This document shows, one piece after another, positions 34,878 through 44,350 of a DNA stretch of 64,000 nt (the stretch's first letter is position 1; every line of letters begins with the position of its first letter). The notes below the pieces were generated by a model. It worked only from the letters and a program-made list of their open reading frames with translations. It had not been told where the DNA came from and did no database searches. Position numbers and translations under genes: made by a program. The DNA comes from Actinomadura macra NBRC 14102 (lineage in GTDB: Bacteria; Actinomycetota; Actinomycetes; Streptosporangiales; Streptosporangiaceae): positions 670,084-734,083 of the forward strand of contig NZ_BCQT01000004.1 of the NCBI RefSeq assembly GCF_001552215.1, read 5' to 3'.

Positions 34878-35970
34878 GCACGCCGCCCGTCAGCGCTTGG
34901 AGGTAGGCGGCCCACACCGGGCCGTGGTCGACCGGGCGGACGCCGGAGCGCAGCCGCTCCGGCTCCCCCGGCGCGTAGAACCGTTCGAGGGCGCCGGTGA
35001 GGGCGGGCACGTCGTCCGGGGCGCAGATGAGGCCGTCCTCCCCGTCCCGGACCTGGCCCGCGAACCCGCCCACGTCGGTGGCGATCACCGGCAGGCCGTA
35101 CTCGTGGGCCATCCACACGTTCTGCGACGCCGTGGCGGTCCGGTACGGCAGGACGAGCGCGTCCGCCGCGGCGAACAAGCCCGGGACGTCCGCCGCGGGC
35201 ACGTAGCCGGGGCGCAATTCCACGCGCTCCGACAGCCCCAGGTCGTCGATCAGCCGCCTGGTCTCGTCCAGACCGCCCCAGAACTCGCCCGCGACGGTCA
35301 GCGCGACGCCGGCGGGGCCGGCGGCGAGGGCGCGGAGCAGGACGTCCAGGCCCTTGTACGGGCGGACGATCCCGAAGAACAGCAGCCGGTTCCGGACCGT
35401 CCCGTCAGTCCGCGGGGCCTTGGCGGACGCCGGCAGGTGCGCGGGCATCTCCGCCACCCGGATCGGACGGCCGGTGAGCCCCCGCGCCACGTCCGCCTGT
35501 GCCTCGGAGTGGACGAGCACGCCGTCGACCCGCCGCAGCAGCCGCTTCATCAGCGGCACGTCGTACGGCTTGCGCTCGTGGGGAAGGACGTTGTGACACA
35601 GCGCGACGACCGGCGTCCGGCGCCCCAGCCCGGCCAGAATCCCCAGGTAGGACGGCACCTGGACCGGGCTCAGCACGGCCGGCACCACCAGATCGCAGGA
35701 GCGCAGGGAACGGCCGGTGCGCCACCAGCCGTCCGGACGGCGCCAGTCGAGCCGCCGCCGCGTCGCCGGGAACGGCTCGCCCTCGGGCTCGGAGATCGTC
35801 TGCTCGCCCGGGTACAGGAACTTCGGGTACTGGGCGCGCCACGACTCGATCACGACCTCGTGACCGGCGGCCGCGAGCCGGTGCGCCAGCTCGGTGGTGT
35901 GGTGGGCGCCGCCCCCCTTGTAGGGGAACGCGGGCCCGACGACGGCGATCCGCATCCCGTTCTCCGGCAT
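34852..35970 (-). CDS. GT4-family glycosyltransferase
   Basis: The protein has 372 residues and a GT-B fold. The N-terminus [20 protein letters not shown] has the GT4 glycine loop, the hinge region reads [20 protein letters not shown], and the C-terminal part has [26 protein letters not shown], in which the usual E-x7-E is altered (S-x6-H/E). It starts five bases after the upstream GT2 gene stops, so the two form an operon and likely act successively on one glycan. Confidence 0.86.
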   Translation of the reverse strand: MPENGMRIAVVGPAFPYKGGGAHHTTELAHRLAAAGHEVVIESWRAQYPKFLYPGEQTISEPEGEPFPATRRRLDWRRPDGWWRTGRSLRSCDLVVPAVLSPVQVPSYLGILAGLGRRTPVVALCHNVLPHERKPYDVPLMKRLLRRVDGVLVHSEAQADVARGLTGRPIRVAEMPAHLPASAKAPRTDGTVRNRLLFFGIVRPYKGLDVLLRALAAGPAGVALTVAGEFWGGLDETRRLIDDLGLSERVELRPGYVPAADVPGLFAAADALVLPYRTATASQNVWMAHEYGLPVIATDVGGFAGQVRDGEDGLICAPDDVPALTGALERFYAPGEPERLRSGVRPVDHGPVWAAYLQALTGGVLTGAVRAP

Positions 35971-35974
35971 CGCG

Positions 35975-37087
35975 CTAGACGTCGCCGCGCGAGCGGACGA
36001 TCAGGTCGGCCAGCAGCGCCAGCGATGCGATGATCAACCCCGTCACGAAGATCATGATGGTGTTGTTGGCGAAGTAGCCGAAGTGCACGACCATGTCGAA
36101 CACGCCCTTGAGCAGCCCGATCACGATCAGCCACAGCGCGGGCGGCATCAGCACCTTCAGCGGGTTGAAGTACATCACCATCCGCAGCACCTGGAGGATG
36201 TAGCGGTAGGCGTCCTTGGTGAAGTGGAACTTCGACTTCCCCGCTCGCTTGGCGTAGTCGATCGGCATGTACCGCACGGGATGCTGGTTCGACAGGAACG
36301 CGATGGTGATCGTCGTGACGCAGGAGAACCCGGGCGGCAGCAGCCGCAGGTAGGGCAGCGACACCTCACGGCGGAACGCGCGCAGCCCGGAGTTCAGGTC
36401 CGGGATCTTCGTGTTGGTGAGCCGCTCGGCGACCTTGCGGATGAACCACTTGGCGGGAACGCGCAGCGCCTTGTGCGTGCCTTCCTCGGTGGTGCGCGCC
36501 CCGACGACCTGGTCCACGGACGGGTCGCTGTCGAGGACGTCCACGAACTCGGGGATCCGCTCGTTGGGGTAGGACATGTCGGCATCGGTCCACACGACGA
36601 TCTCGCCGCGGGCCTGCTGCGAGCCGATGCGCCGGACGGTGCCCGAACCACTGTTGTTCTGGAACGCCATGATCCGCATGTGCGGGAAACGGGGCGCCGC
36701 CTCCTCCAGCCGCGCCAGCGTCGCGTCCGTGGAGCAGTCGTCGACGGCCAGCAGCTCGTAGGTCTTGCCGCTGTCGTCCATCGCCTTGGTGATGCGCTCG
36801 ATCTCGTCGATGACATGGTCCTGCTCGTTGTAGCAGGGCAGCACGATCGTGACGTGGACCGGATCGGGGATCGGATCGGCGGGCAGGGGCCGCGGCTCCC
36901 GGCCTGGACGGGGAACCGACTCGACGGACGGCGGCACCGCCTCGGTGGCCGGCGGTACCGCCTCAGCGGACGGCGGCACCGGCTCGGCGGACCGCGGCAC
37001 CGGCTCGACGGGCGAAGGCACCGGCTCGACGGGCGAAGGCGCCGGCTCGGCGGGCTGGGGCGCTGACGTGACGGGCTGGGTACTCAC
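35975..37087 (-). CDS. GT2-family polyprenyl-phosphate glycosyltransferase with proline-rich N-terminus
   Basis: The product has 370 residues. After a 75-residue Pro/Glu-rich extension comes the GT-A domain (VTIVLPCYNEQDHV, then VDDCSTDATL and the DxD in VVWTDADMSYP, near residues 84, 120 and 165). Two C-terminal hydrophobic helices (ALWLIVIGLLKGVFDMVV and FVTGLIIASLALLADLI) anchor it in the membrane. This is the arrangement of dolichol-phosphate-mannose-synthase-like enzymes that charge a polyprenyl phosphate. GTG at 37087 is the chosen start; a GTG at 37108 is possible. The extension contains a 7-residue tandem repeat, annotated separately. Confidence 0.87.
   Translation of the reverse strand: MSTQPVTSAPQPAEPAPSPVEPVPSPVEPVPRSAEPVPPSAEAVPPATEAVPPSVESVPRPGREPRPLPADPIPDPVHVTIVLPCYNEQDHVIDEIERITKAMDDSGKTYELLAVDDCSTDATLARLEEAAPRFPHMRIMAFQNNSGSGTVRRIGSQQARGEIVVWTDADMSYPNERIPEFVDVLDSDPSVDQVVGARTTEEGTHKALRVPAKWFIRKVAERLTNTKIPDLNSGLRAFRREVSLPYLRLLPPGFSCVTTITIAFLSNQHPVRYMPIDYAKRAGKSKFHFTKDAYRYILQVLRMVMYFNPLKVLMPPALWLIVIGLLKGVFDMVVHFGYFANNTIMIFVTGLIIASLALLADLIVRSRGDV
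36902..37048 (-). repeat. Seven 21-base tandem repeats coding a Pro/Glu heptad
   Basis: On the minus strand the units read EPAPSPV, EPVPSPV, EPVPRSA, EPVPPSA, EAVPPAT, EAVPPSV, ESVPRPG. They lie in the N-terminal extension of the GT2 enzyme, before the catalytic domain. Probably a flexible, extended tether; copy number may vary between strains. Confidence 0.75.
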
Positions 37088-37127
37088 GCAGCGCGAGGAT
37101 ACTCGCACCGGCGTACCGCAGCCTCCG

Positions 37128-39248
37128 TTACGGGCCCGGCGGTTCGGCGATCCACACGTCGACGCTGAGGCCCCAGGTGCCGCCGGGCGGCCCGTCCAGG
37201 GTCCGGCCGTCCTGCCGCGTCCGCAGCCGCACGGCCTGGGTGACCGGGCCGTACTGCGCGACCTGCTCCCGCTCAGCGGCCATGATCACCGGATGTCGGC
37301 CCGCCGCGAACACCTTGCCGATCACCCGGCGGACGTCGGCCGGCCTCGCCCCGGGGACCGTGCGCGCCGCGGGCAGCCCGCACATGCTGCGGATCACCTG
37401 GAGGAAGCGGTCGGCGGTGGCCCGCTCGATGACCACCACGGAGCGACCGGGCCCGAGCCTCGCGCACAGGTCACGGACGGCCGCGCGCTCGTGCTGGTCC
37501 GTCCGGGAGACCATGAAGGCGCCGGACGTCAGGACGATCGGCACGAGCAACAGCACCACGCCCGCACCGGCCACCGTCCGGACGACCCTCGGCCCGTACC
37601 CGAGGCGGCGGATCCGCTTCACCGTCCACGCCGCCGCGAACACGGTGAACAGCAGCAGCCCGGGAATGACCAGCCCGATCAGCCGCCGGGACGCCCACGG
37701 ATGGTCGGGGGTGATTCCGGGGCGCAGCAGCACCTGCACGGTCGTCCACACCACCACCGCGTACGGCAGCAGCCACTCCGGCGACCGGCCGCGCATCAGC
37801 CGGCGTACCAGCAGCGCAGCACCGAAGGTGGCCAGCAGCAGCGCGGGCACGCCGATGTACCAGACGACCCAGTGCAGGGACAGCTCCGAGTACTGCCGGG
37901 TGCCGTCCATGGCCATGTGGTTGATCCGCTGGACCTGCTCGATGAAGTACGAGTTCAGCTCGTCGTCGGGATTGTCCGGGACACGCCGGACCGTCTGCAC
38001 CAGCGGCCGGATTGCGAACCCCAGCATCACCAGGAGGGTGAGGACGCCGGCGGCGCCGGGCAGCCGCCCCCGCCCGACCGCCGCCGCGAGCGCGCGCAGT
38101 CTCGGACCGGTGCGCCGCCATCGCACCAGCAGCACCAGGACACCGGTCGCGGCGACGATCAGCGAGGTGAGGACCAGCAGGGGGTCGAGCGAGGCGTGCA
38201 GGTACCGCAGGTACGGGCGGGAAAGCGCGTAGCCCTCGACCAGCCCGGCCGCGACACCGGCCGCGAGCCCGGCGGCCAGCGGGTACCCGGGCTGTACTCC
38301 TCTGGAGGTGCGACCCCCCACACCCCCCGGAACAGATTGGTGACGGCGGGCGATGAGCAGCCCGGCAAACGCCACCACCGGAAGCACGTCGCGCAACCCG
38401 TCGATGCGGACGAGCACGATCAGCCCGAGCGCCGCGCCCGCGAGGAACGCCTTCACCCGCGCCGACCGTACCTCCTCCCCGCGGACGTCGTGGAGCATCG
38501 ACAGCCCGCCGAGCAGCAGCACCAGCGCGGGCAGCTCGCTGAACGTCGAGCGGGACGCCCACAACATCGGCAAGGTCAACGCCAGCAGCAACGCCCCGGC
38601 GGGCGCCCAGCGCGGCCCGACCAGCCGTGCGACGAGCCCGGCGAACGCAAGGACGACGCAGGCGCCGAGCAGCGGCGCCATCAGCAACATCCCCTGCGTG
38701 CCGCCGATCCAGCCGCCCAGGGCCAGCACCATCGGCAGCCCGGCCATGAACTGCGGGACGATCGACCCGCCGTCCTCGTAGAAGGCGGGGCTCGCGTACC
38801 CCAGCGCCTTGTCGTCGCCGCCGAAAGCCCATTCCATCCGGGGGATCGGCAGTGAGCCGTGGTCGGTCAACCAGGTCGCGAACTGCACGTACGAGGCCGG
38901 GTCGCGGCGCACGATGATCTGCTCGGAGCACATGACCACCTGGAGCACGAGGAACGCGACCGTGACCGCGAGCACGGCGCCGGTCGCCCACCACGGCGTC
39001 GCGCGGCCGTTCAGGTCGGCCGGGCCCGACTCGCCGGAGGGGTCCTCGCGCGGCCGGGACCGCAGCCCCAGCCAGAGCGCGAGCCCCGCCACGGGCACGA
39101 ACAGGCAGATCGCCGGGCCCGGACGGAACACCCCCGCAAGCAGCAGCGGCAGCGACACCGCCAGCCACGCGACGAGGAGCAGCGCCGGGGCCACGGTGAC
39201 CCGCGCGAGCAGCCGACCCGCGCGCCGGCCCATGAGGTGGTCGTCCAT
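37128..39248 (-). CDS. Large polytopic membrane protein, GT-C glycosyltransferase-like
   Basis: The protein has 706 residues with about 12 hydrophobic segments and a soluble C-terminal tail of about 130 residues. An early extracytoplasmic loop holds RRDPASYVQFATWL, similar to the Asp-containing first loop of GT-C (ArnT/PMT-type) enzymes that use polyprenyl-phosphate sugars. The neighbouring GT2 enzyme could supply such a lipid donor. At about residues 300-318 a sequence matching the GC-rich repeat in front of the TIGR03089 gene is read in frame (PGGVGGRTSRGVQPG), between two membrane segments. Exact function unknown. Confidence 0.78.
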   Translation of the reverse strand: MDDHLMGRRAGRLLARVTVAPALLLVAWLAVSLPLLLAGVFRPGPAICLFVPVAGLALWLGLRSRPREDPSGESGPADLNGRATPWWATGAVLAVTVAFLVLQVVMCSEQIIVRRDPASYVQFATWLTDHGSLPIPRMEWAFGGDDKALGYASPAFYEDGGSIVPQFMAGLPMVLALGGWIGGTQGMLLMAPLLGACVVLAFAGLVARLVGPRWAPAGALLLALTLPMLWASRSTFSELPALVLLLGGLSMLHDVRGEEVRSARVKAFLAGAALGLIVLVRIDGLRDVLPVVAFAGLLIARRHQSVPGGVGGRTSRGVQPGYPLAAGLAAGVAAGLVEGYALSRPYLRYLHASLDPLLVLTSLIVAATGVLVLLVRWRRTGPRLRALAAAVGRGRLPGAAGVLTLLVMLGFAIRPLVQTVRRVPDNPDDELNSYFIEQVQRINHMAMDGTRQYSELSLHWVVWYIGVPALLLATFGAALLVRRLMRGRSPEWLLPYAVVVWTTVQVLLRPGITPDHPWASRRLIGLVIPGLLLFTVFAAAWTVKRIRRLGYGPRVVRTVAGAGVVLLLVPIVLTSGAFMVSRTDQHERAAVRDLCARLGPGRSVVVIERATADRFLQVIRSMCGLPAARTVPGARPADVRRVIGKVFAAGRHPVIMAAEREQVAQYGPVTQAVRLRTRQDGRTLDGPPGGTWGLSVDVWIAEPPGP
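38291..38337. repeat. GC-rich mini-repeat inside the GT-C-like gene
   Basis: Contains the core CGACCCCCCACACCCCCCGG and a preceding TACTCCT, matching unit 3 of the intergenic cluster at 39373-39416 almost throughout. It is antisense to the host gene and keeps its frame. Confidence 0.6.
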
Positions 39249-39301
39249 CGGAGCGGAGCGTAGCGGTACATGCGCCGCAGCGGCCCGTACCCGCCCGCAC
39301 C

Positions 39302-39416
39302 CTCGTGTGGGACGACTCCCCCCTCGGAACAGCTCTGTCTCTGCGAGGGGACGCCCCCCGGAACAGGCTCTACTCCTGTGGGGGGACGACCCCCCACACC
39401 CCCCGGAACGGCTTTT
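39302..39416. repeat. Cluster of three GC-rich mini-repeats before the TIGR03089 gene
   Basis: Three variants follow each other: 39302-39338 (GGGACGACTCCCCCCTCGGAAC), 39340-39373 (GGGGACGCCCCCCGGAACAG) and 39373-39416 (core GGGGACGACCCCCCACACCC, then GGAACGG). Each has a G-run/C-run dyad around GACGA and ends CGGAAC. Related copies lie inside genes at 38291, 47973 and 58160. The cluster spans most of the 187-base gap and may include the terminator/promoter of the divergent genes. Confidence 0.6.
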
Positions 39417-39435
39417 GGACCTCTACGCTCGCCCC

Positions 39436-40329
39436 ATGACCACACACGCCAGCGGCGGCACCGGCGACGGGACGGGCCCGGCGGACCTGCTCCGGCGGCG
39501 GGTAGCGGACGACCCGTCCCGCCCCTTCGTGACCTACTACGACGACGCGTCCGGCGAACGCGTCGAGTTGTCGGCCCGCACGTTCGACAACTGGGTCGCC
39601 AAGACGGCGAACTTCCTCGTGGACGGTCTCGGCGCCGAGCCGGGAACGCGGGCGGTGCTCGCGCTGCCGCCCCACTGGCAGACCGCGGTGTGGTTGACGG
39701 CCTGCTGGTCGGCGGGGCTGATCGCGGAACCGGTGGATCCGGAACCCGTTCGTGCCGGAACTCAGAGGGGCGACGCCGAACCGTTCGGAGGGTCCGAGCC
39801 GTACATCCTGGCGGCGACCGAGGAGGTGCTGGACGACGTGATCGCGAACGCGAACGCCTACGCCGGCGCGGACGAGGTCGTCGGCCTGTCGCTGCACGCG
39901 CTCGGCGGACCGCTCGCCGATTGCCCGCCGGGGGTGACCGACTACGCCGCCGAAGTACGCTCGCACGGCGACCGGTTCACTCCCGCCCCGGAGGTCACAC
40001 CAGAGGCATCCGCGCTCACCGTGAGCCCCGAGCCGAATGTGACAAAGACCACATTCTCCGGGACGGCCCTGGTCGGCGCCGCCCGCTCGGCCGTGGCGAA
40101 ATGGGAGCTTGACGCTCGGAGCCGTGTCCTGGTTGACATGTCGTTCGCCACACTCGACGGGGTTCTGGCGGGCCTGCTCGCACCACTAGCCTCAGGTGCT
40201 TCCGTCATAATTCAACGAAACTTCGACAAAGCCGTACTCGATCGTCGGGTCACGCTGGAGCATGTGACGGCGGTGGCCGGGCTTCCCGGATGGAATGAGG
40301 CATCCGGGTCCCTGCGCAGGCTCGCCTGA
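39436..40329 (+). CDS. TIGR03089 family protein (AMP-binding-enzyme remnant-like)
   Basis: The protein has 297 residues and resembles the N-terminal part of acyl-CoA synthetase/AMP-binding enzymes (LSARTFDNWVAKTANFLVDG, LALPPHWQTAVWLTACWSAG) but lacks the full adenylation motifs and the C-terminal lid, so it is probably not an active ligase. This actinobacteria-specific family keeps company with LCP genes, as here, and in mycobacteria lies in the same fbi-manB neighbourhood. The ATG at 39436 starts MTTHASGG; the frame open upstream runs through the repeat cluster and the opposite gene. Function is not established. Confidence 0.85.
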   Translation: MTTHASGGTGDGTGPADLLRRRVADDPSRPFVTYYDDASGERVELSARTFDNWVAKTANFLVDGLGAEPGTRAVLALPPHWQTAVWLTACWSAGLIAEPVDPEPVRAGTQRGDAEPFGGSEPYILAATEEVLDDVIANANAYAGADEVVGLSLHALGGPLADCPPGVTDYAAEVRSHGDRFTPAPEVTPEASALTVSPEPNVTKTTFSGTALVGAARSAVAKWELDARSRVLVDMSFATLDGVLAGLLAPLASGASVIIQRNFDKAVLDRRVTLEHVTAVAGLPGWNEASGSLRRLA

Positions 40330-40412
40330 CCTACGCTCTCCCTTGCTCCCGCTACGACCGTCATGCCATCCGATCCCCCGGAAAGCGGGCTTGCCCCCGG
40401 ACCACGGAGCCG

Positions 40413-41834
40413 ATGAACAGCAACCCGATGTACATGGAGTACGTCGACGACGCCGATCCGCAGACGGCGCCGCCTCGACGTGGTTGGCGCATCCTCGGCT
40501 GGGTGTGCATCGGTCTGTCGGCGGTCATGGTCGTCGGTTCCCTGACCGCCTACGGCCTGTACCGCAAGGCGTTCGGGAACATCTCCCACGAGGACGTGAA
40601 CGCACAGCTCGGCCCGAACCGGCCGAAGAAGCTGAACAGCGCGATGAACATCCTGATCCTCGGCTCCGACACCCGTGAGGGCTCCAACGCCAAGTACGGG
40701 CGCTCGATGAAGAACGAGCCGCCGCGCTCGGACACGATGATCCTGCTGCACCTGTCCCCCGGCGGCGGGCAGGCGATGGGCATCAGCTTCCCCCGCGACC
40801 TGATGATCCGGATGCCGGCCTGTAGGACCAAGGACGGCCGGACGATCCCCGCCTCGTCCCGCGCGCAGATCAACTCGGCCTTCACCAACGGTGGCGCGGC
40901 CTGCGTGATGAAGACGATCGAGAGCATCTCCAACATCCGCATCGACCACTTCATGCAGGTCGACTTCAACGGCTTCAAGTCGATCACCAACGCGGTGGGC
41001 GGCGTCCCGGTGTGCCTGCCGAAGGACGTCAACGACCCCAAGTCCAAGCTCCGGCTGAGCAAGGGCAAGCACAACATCCAGGGCGAGACGGCGCTCGCCT
41101 ACGTTCGCGTCCGGCACGGTCTCGGCGACGGCTCCGACACCGACCGCATCAAGCGGCAGCAGAAGTTCATGGGCGCGCTCGCGAACAAGGCGATGAGCGC
41201 CGGGGTGCTCAGCAACCCCCGCAAGCTGCTGTCGCTGATGAACGCGGCCACCAAGTCGCTCACCACCGACGAGGAGCTCACGCCGCAGGTCATGATGAAG
41301 ATCGCCCAGGGCATGCAGGGCATGACCTCGGGCAAGCTGCGCTTCGTCACCGTCCCGTCCGGCCCTGACCCGGCCGACCCGAACCGGGTGGCGCTCACCA
41401 CCGCCGCGCAGCCCTTCTTCGCCTCCATCCGCAACGACAAGACGGTGCCCACCGAGCCGAAGCCGGGCAGTTCCAAGATCCCGCCGAGCCAGGTGCGGGT
41501 GCGGGTCTACAACGCCAGCGGCATCGAGGGCCAGGCCCGGCGGGTCGCCGACGACCTTGAGTCGCAGGGCTTCCAGGTCAGCGTGGGCGGCAACGCCTCC
41601 ACCACCACGATCACCAAGGTCCTGTACGGTTCGGGTGCCGACCAGCAGGCCCAGACGCTCACCGCGCTGATCCCGAGCAAGCCGCAGGCCGCCGCCCGCG
41701 TGCGCGGTGGCAGCCCCGGTGTCGTCGACCTGATCGTCGGCTCCGACTGGACGGCCCTGAAGAACGTCAGGGGAGGTATCCCCAAGCAGGACGGCGAGAT
41801 CAAGGCCAACGACGACATCTGCAAGGGAACCTGA
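40413..41834 (+). CDS. LytR-CpsA-Psr (LCP) family cell-wall glycopolymer ligase
   Basis: LCP enzymes transfer teichoic acids or other polymers from a lipid carrier to peptidoglycan outside the membrane. The product has 473 residues: a short cytoplasmic N-terminus, one membrane helix (LGWVCIGLSAVMVVGSLTAY, about 29-48), then the LCP domain with ILILGSDTREG, RSDTMILLHLSPGG, SFPRDLMIRMP and the late arginine pair YVRVRHGLGDGSDTDRIKRQ. A C-terminal LytR_C domain begins near VRVRVYNASGIEGQA. Followed after ten bases by an acyltransferase, so these form an export-and-decoration operon. Confidence 0.95.
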   Translation: MNSNPMYMEYVDDADPQTAPPRRGWRILGWVCIGLSAVMVVGSLTAYGLYRKAFGNISHEDVNAQLGPNRPKKLNSAMNILILGSDTREGSNAKYGRSMKNEPPRSDTMILLHLSPGGGQAMGISFPRDLMIRMPACRTKDGRTIPASSRAQINSAFTNGGAACVMKTIESISNIRIDHFMQVDFNGFKSITNAVGGVPVCLPKDVNDPKSKLRLSKGKHNIQGETALAYVRVRHGLGDGSDTDRIKRQQKFMGALANKAMSAGVLSNPRKLLSLMNAATKSLTTDEELTPQVMMKIAQGMQGMTSGKLRFVTVPSGPDPADPNRVALTTAAQPFFASIRNDKTVPTEPKPGSSKIPPSQVRVRVYNASGIEGQARRVADDLESQGFQVSVGGNASTTTITKVLYGSGADQQAQTLTALIPSKPQAAARVRGGSPGVVDLIVGSDWTALKNVRGGIPKQDGEIKANDDICKGT

Positions 41835-41844
41835 CCGCGCAGCC

Positions 41845-43050
41845 ATGACGTACACCACCCGGCCCTCCGCGCCCGGCACGGCCCAGCCCGGCACCGTCCC
41901 GGCTGACACCGTCCCGCCTGGCACGATCCAGCCTGGTGCGCTGCCGCCCACGGGAGCGCAGCAACCGGATCAGCCCTGGGCCGCGGAGGTCCCGGTCGAG
42001 CCGGCGGCCCCCGCCCCCGACGCGGCGCCGGCACGGCCGCGCAAACCACGCGACCCGTTCTTCGACAACACGAAGTACCTGGCGATCCTGCTGGTGGTGG
42101 CGGGGCACTCGCTGGCCAACCTGCAGAACGTCCCCCTGGCCAAGGGCCTGTACATCTTCATCTACATGTTCCACATGCCGCTGTTCATCGTGATCACCGG
42201 CTACTTCTCGCGGAACTGGACGTTCTCCGGCGGCAAGGCACGCAAGCTCATCACCAACGTGGGCGTGCCGTACGTGGTGTTCGAGTTCGCCTACTCCATC
42301 TACGACTGGCTGGCGGGCCGCAACGAGCTGGAGATCAGTCTGCTCAACCCGTACTACCTCACCTGGTTCCTGTGCGCGCTGTTCCTGTGGCGGCTGTCCA
42401 CCCCGGTCTGGCAGCAGATCCGGTGGCCGCTGGCCGTCGCGCTGGTGTTCTCGCTGCTGTCCTACATGAGCGACCTCGGCGGTACCTTCGACATCCACCG
42501 GGTGGTCGGGCTGCTGCCGTTCTACGTGCTCGGCCTGTGCCTGAAGCCGGAGCACTTCGAGCTGCTGAAGAAGCCCGTCGCCCGGCCGATCGGCTTCGTC
42601 GTCCTCGCGGTGGGGCTCGGCTGCTCCTACCTTGTGATGAACCACATGTCGCGGGACTGGATCTTCTGGAAGCACCCGCACTTCGAGCTCGGCGTCGGCA
42701 ACTTCGCGGGGACCGTGATGCGGCTCGGCATGTTCGTCAGCGCGACGGTCCTCGTCGCGGCGTTCCTGGCCATCGTCCCGCGCCGGCAGTACTGGTTCAC
42801 CCAGCTCGGCGCCGCCACCCTCTACGCGTATCTGCTGCACGGGTTCGTCACCCGGCTGCTGAACTTCACCGGCTGGTGGGGGGCGGAGTGGATGCACACC
42901 CCGCTCGGCGTCTTCGCGGTGATCGCCGGGGCGGTCGTCGTCGGGACGTTCCTGTGCTCCAAGCCCGTTGTGCGATGTATGAGCTGGGCGCTGGAACCCA
43001 AGATGACGTGGGTGTTCACTCCGCTACGACGCCCCCGGTCCCGCGGTTAG
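41845..43050 (+). CDS. Acyltransferase 3 family membrane protein
   Basis: This integral membrane O-acyltransferase has 401 residues. The family motif lies in FFDNTKYLAILLVVAGHSL (residue about 70 onwards) and YMFHMPLFIVITGYFSR, followed by about nine further hydrophobic helices. A Pro/Thr/Gly-rich N-terminal tail of about 65 residues (TVPADTVPPGTIQPG) precedes it and is cytoplasmic. Such proteins use acetyl-CoA to acetylate surface glycans. It is directly downstream of the LCP gene and upstream of a paralogue, so the likely acceptor is the cell-wall polymer made by this locus. Confidence 0.88.
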   Translation: MTYTTRPSAPGTAQPGTVPADTVPPGTIQPGALPPTGAQQPDQPWAAEVPVEPAAPAPDAAPARPRKPRDPFFDNTKYLAILLVVAGHSLANLQNVPLAKGLYIFIYMFHMPLFIVITGYFSRNWTFSGGKARKLITNVGVPYVVFEFAYSIYDWLAGRNELEISLLNPYYLTWFLCALFLWRLSTPVWQQIRWPLAVALVFSLLSYMSDLGGTFDIHRVVGLLPFYVLGLCLKPEHFELLKKPVARPIGFVVLAVGLGCSYLVMNHMSRDWIFWKHPHFELGVGNFAGTVMRLGMFVSATVLVAAFLAIVPRRQYWFTQLGAATLYAYLLHGFVTRLLNFTGWWGAEWMHTPLGVFAVIAGAVVVGTFLCSKPVVRCMSWALEPKMTWVFTPLRRPRSRG

Positions 43051-43088
43051 AACAGCGCCCGCCGCGCGGCGTCCTTGATCGCCGGGGT

Positions 43089-43105
43089 TGCGGCAGTCTG
43101 CCGCA
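43089..43105. terminator. Small perfect hairpin between the two acyltransferase genes
   Basis: TGCGGCA (43089-43095), spacer GTC, TGCCGCA (43099-43105), in the 142-base gap. No T-run. It could be a weak terminator or an operator; the call is tentative. Confidence 0.35.
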
Positions 43106-43192
43106 TCTGGCCACGGCGCCGCCGCACGGGCACTAGAGTCGCCATGTTTCCACGTGAACGACGGTGACGTACCAAATGAATCTTTCGGAGAC

Positions 43193-44290
43193 ATGACGGA
43201 AACCCTCCCCCAGTCACGCCCCCCGGCCGACGAGCCTTCCGGCCGGCCCTCCGGCGAGGCCGCCCCTCCCCCGCGGGCGCGCGATGCCTACTTCGACAAC
43301 GCCAAGTTCTTCACGGCCCTGCTGGTCGTCGTCGGGCACGTCTGGGCCGAGTTCGGGGACAGCCACGCCACCCACGCCGCGTACATGGTGCTGTACGGCT
43401 TCCACATGCCGGTGTTCGTGTTCATCTCCGGCTACTTCTCCCGTGGATTCATGCGTTCCACGGAGAAGTTCCGAAGTATTTTCCCCACACTGATCGTTCC
43501 ATATGTCATTTTCATCGTGCTTTACCGGTTGCAACTTGTCTTCATCAACGATGTCGATTTCCGGTTGAGCTCGCTTTTGCGCCCGCATTTCCTCATGTGG
43601 TTCCTGGTGGCCATGGTCTTCTGGCGGCTGAGCGCGCCGCTGTGGGGTCACCTGCGCCATCCGGTCGTGGTGTCGCTCGCGCTGGCGCTGGTCGCGGGAA
43701 CCTGGGCGTTCACCGCCGACTCGACGCTCAGCCGGACGGCGGGGCTGCTGCCGTTCTTCGTGCTCGGGTTGACCATCGAGCCGCGGCACGTGCACGTCCT
43801 GCGCCGCTCGTGGGCGCGGTGGGCGGGCATCGGCGTCCTGCTCGCCGCGTTGCCCATCGCCTACGTCTGGGAGCGCGGCACGGTCATCCCGAAGATCAAC
43901 CGGGGCTTCGTGTGGTGGACGCTGGGCTACGAGGACATGGGCTACTCGACGCTCCAGGGCATGGGCGGGCGCGTCCTCGCCACCGTGCTCGCACTCGTGC
44001 TCGGCGCGGCGTTCCTCGCCGCGGTGCCGCGCGGGCGGGCCTGGTACACCCGGATGGGGACGCGGACGATGTACGTGTACCTGCTGCACGGCCTCATCGT
44101 GAAGACGTTCGACTACAGCGGCATGCTCGACAAGCCCGTGTTGCACAACCCGCTCGGAATGGTCGCGGTCACACTCGCGGCGCTCGCGCTCGGCGTGGCG
44201 CTCGCCACGGCGCCGGTGCAGCGCGCGACACGCTGGGCGGTCGAGCCAAAAGCCAGGTGGCTGCTCAAGCCCTCACATGCCAGGACATAA
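43193..44290 (+). CDS. Acyltransferase 3 family membrane protein (second copy)
   Basis: The protein has 365 residues and is paralogous to the preceding gene: YFDNAKFFTALLVVVGHVWAE and YGFHMPVFVFISGYFSRGF align with its motifs. The ATG at 43193 follows TCGGAG; a longer frame to 43088 has no support. A stretch at about 43440-43600 is visibly AT-richer than the rest (for example TATTTTCCCC and CATATGTCATTTTC), suggesting a patch of foreign sequence or recombination. Likely acetylates a different position or polymer from its neighbour. Confidence 0.88.
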   Translation: MTETLPQSRPPADEPSGRPSGEAAPPPRARDAYFDNAKFFTALLVVVGHVWAEFGDSHATHAAYMVLYGFHMPVFVFISGYFSRGFMRSTEKFRSIFPTLIVPYVIFIVLYRLQLVFINDVDFRLSSLLRPHFLMWFLVAMVFWRLSAPLWGHLRHPVVVSLALALVAGTWAFTADSTLSRTAGLLPFFVLGLTIEPRHVHVLRRSWARWAGIGVLLAALPIAYVWERGTVIPKINRGFVWWTLGYEDMGYSTLQGMGGRVLATVLALVLGAAFLAAVPRGRAWYTRMGTRTMYVYLLHGLIVKTFDYSGMLDKPVLHNPLGMVAVTLAALALGVALATAPVQRATRWAVEPKARWLLKPSHART

Positions 44291-44350
44291 GCTCTCACTA
44301 CCGTCTGCGGGTATAGTCCAGTTTTCATCGAGTAGTTGATTGGCCTTCGC

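Noticed and set aside
36902..37048. CRISPR-like array
   Set aside because: Regular 21-base periodicity reflects a protein tandem repeat with no spacers; no cas genes are present in the window.
39302..39416. CRISPR or IS terminal repeats
   Set aside because: Units are adjacent, degenerate and differ in length, with no transposase or cas gene nearby.
44312..44317. Sigma-70-type promoter for the first TagF-like gene (TATAGT)
   Set aside because: No acceptable -35 hexamer at 16-18 bases; kept only as a remark.
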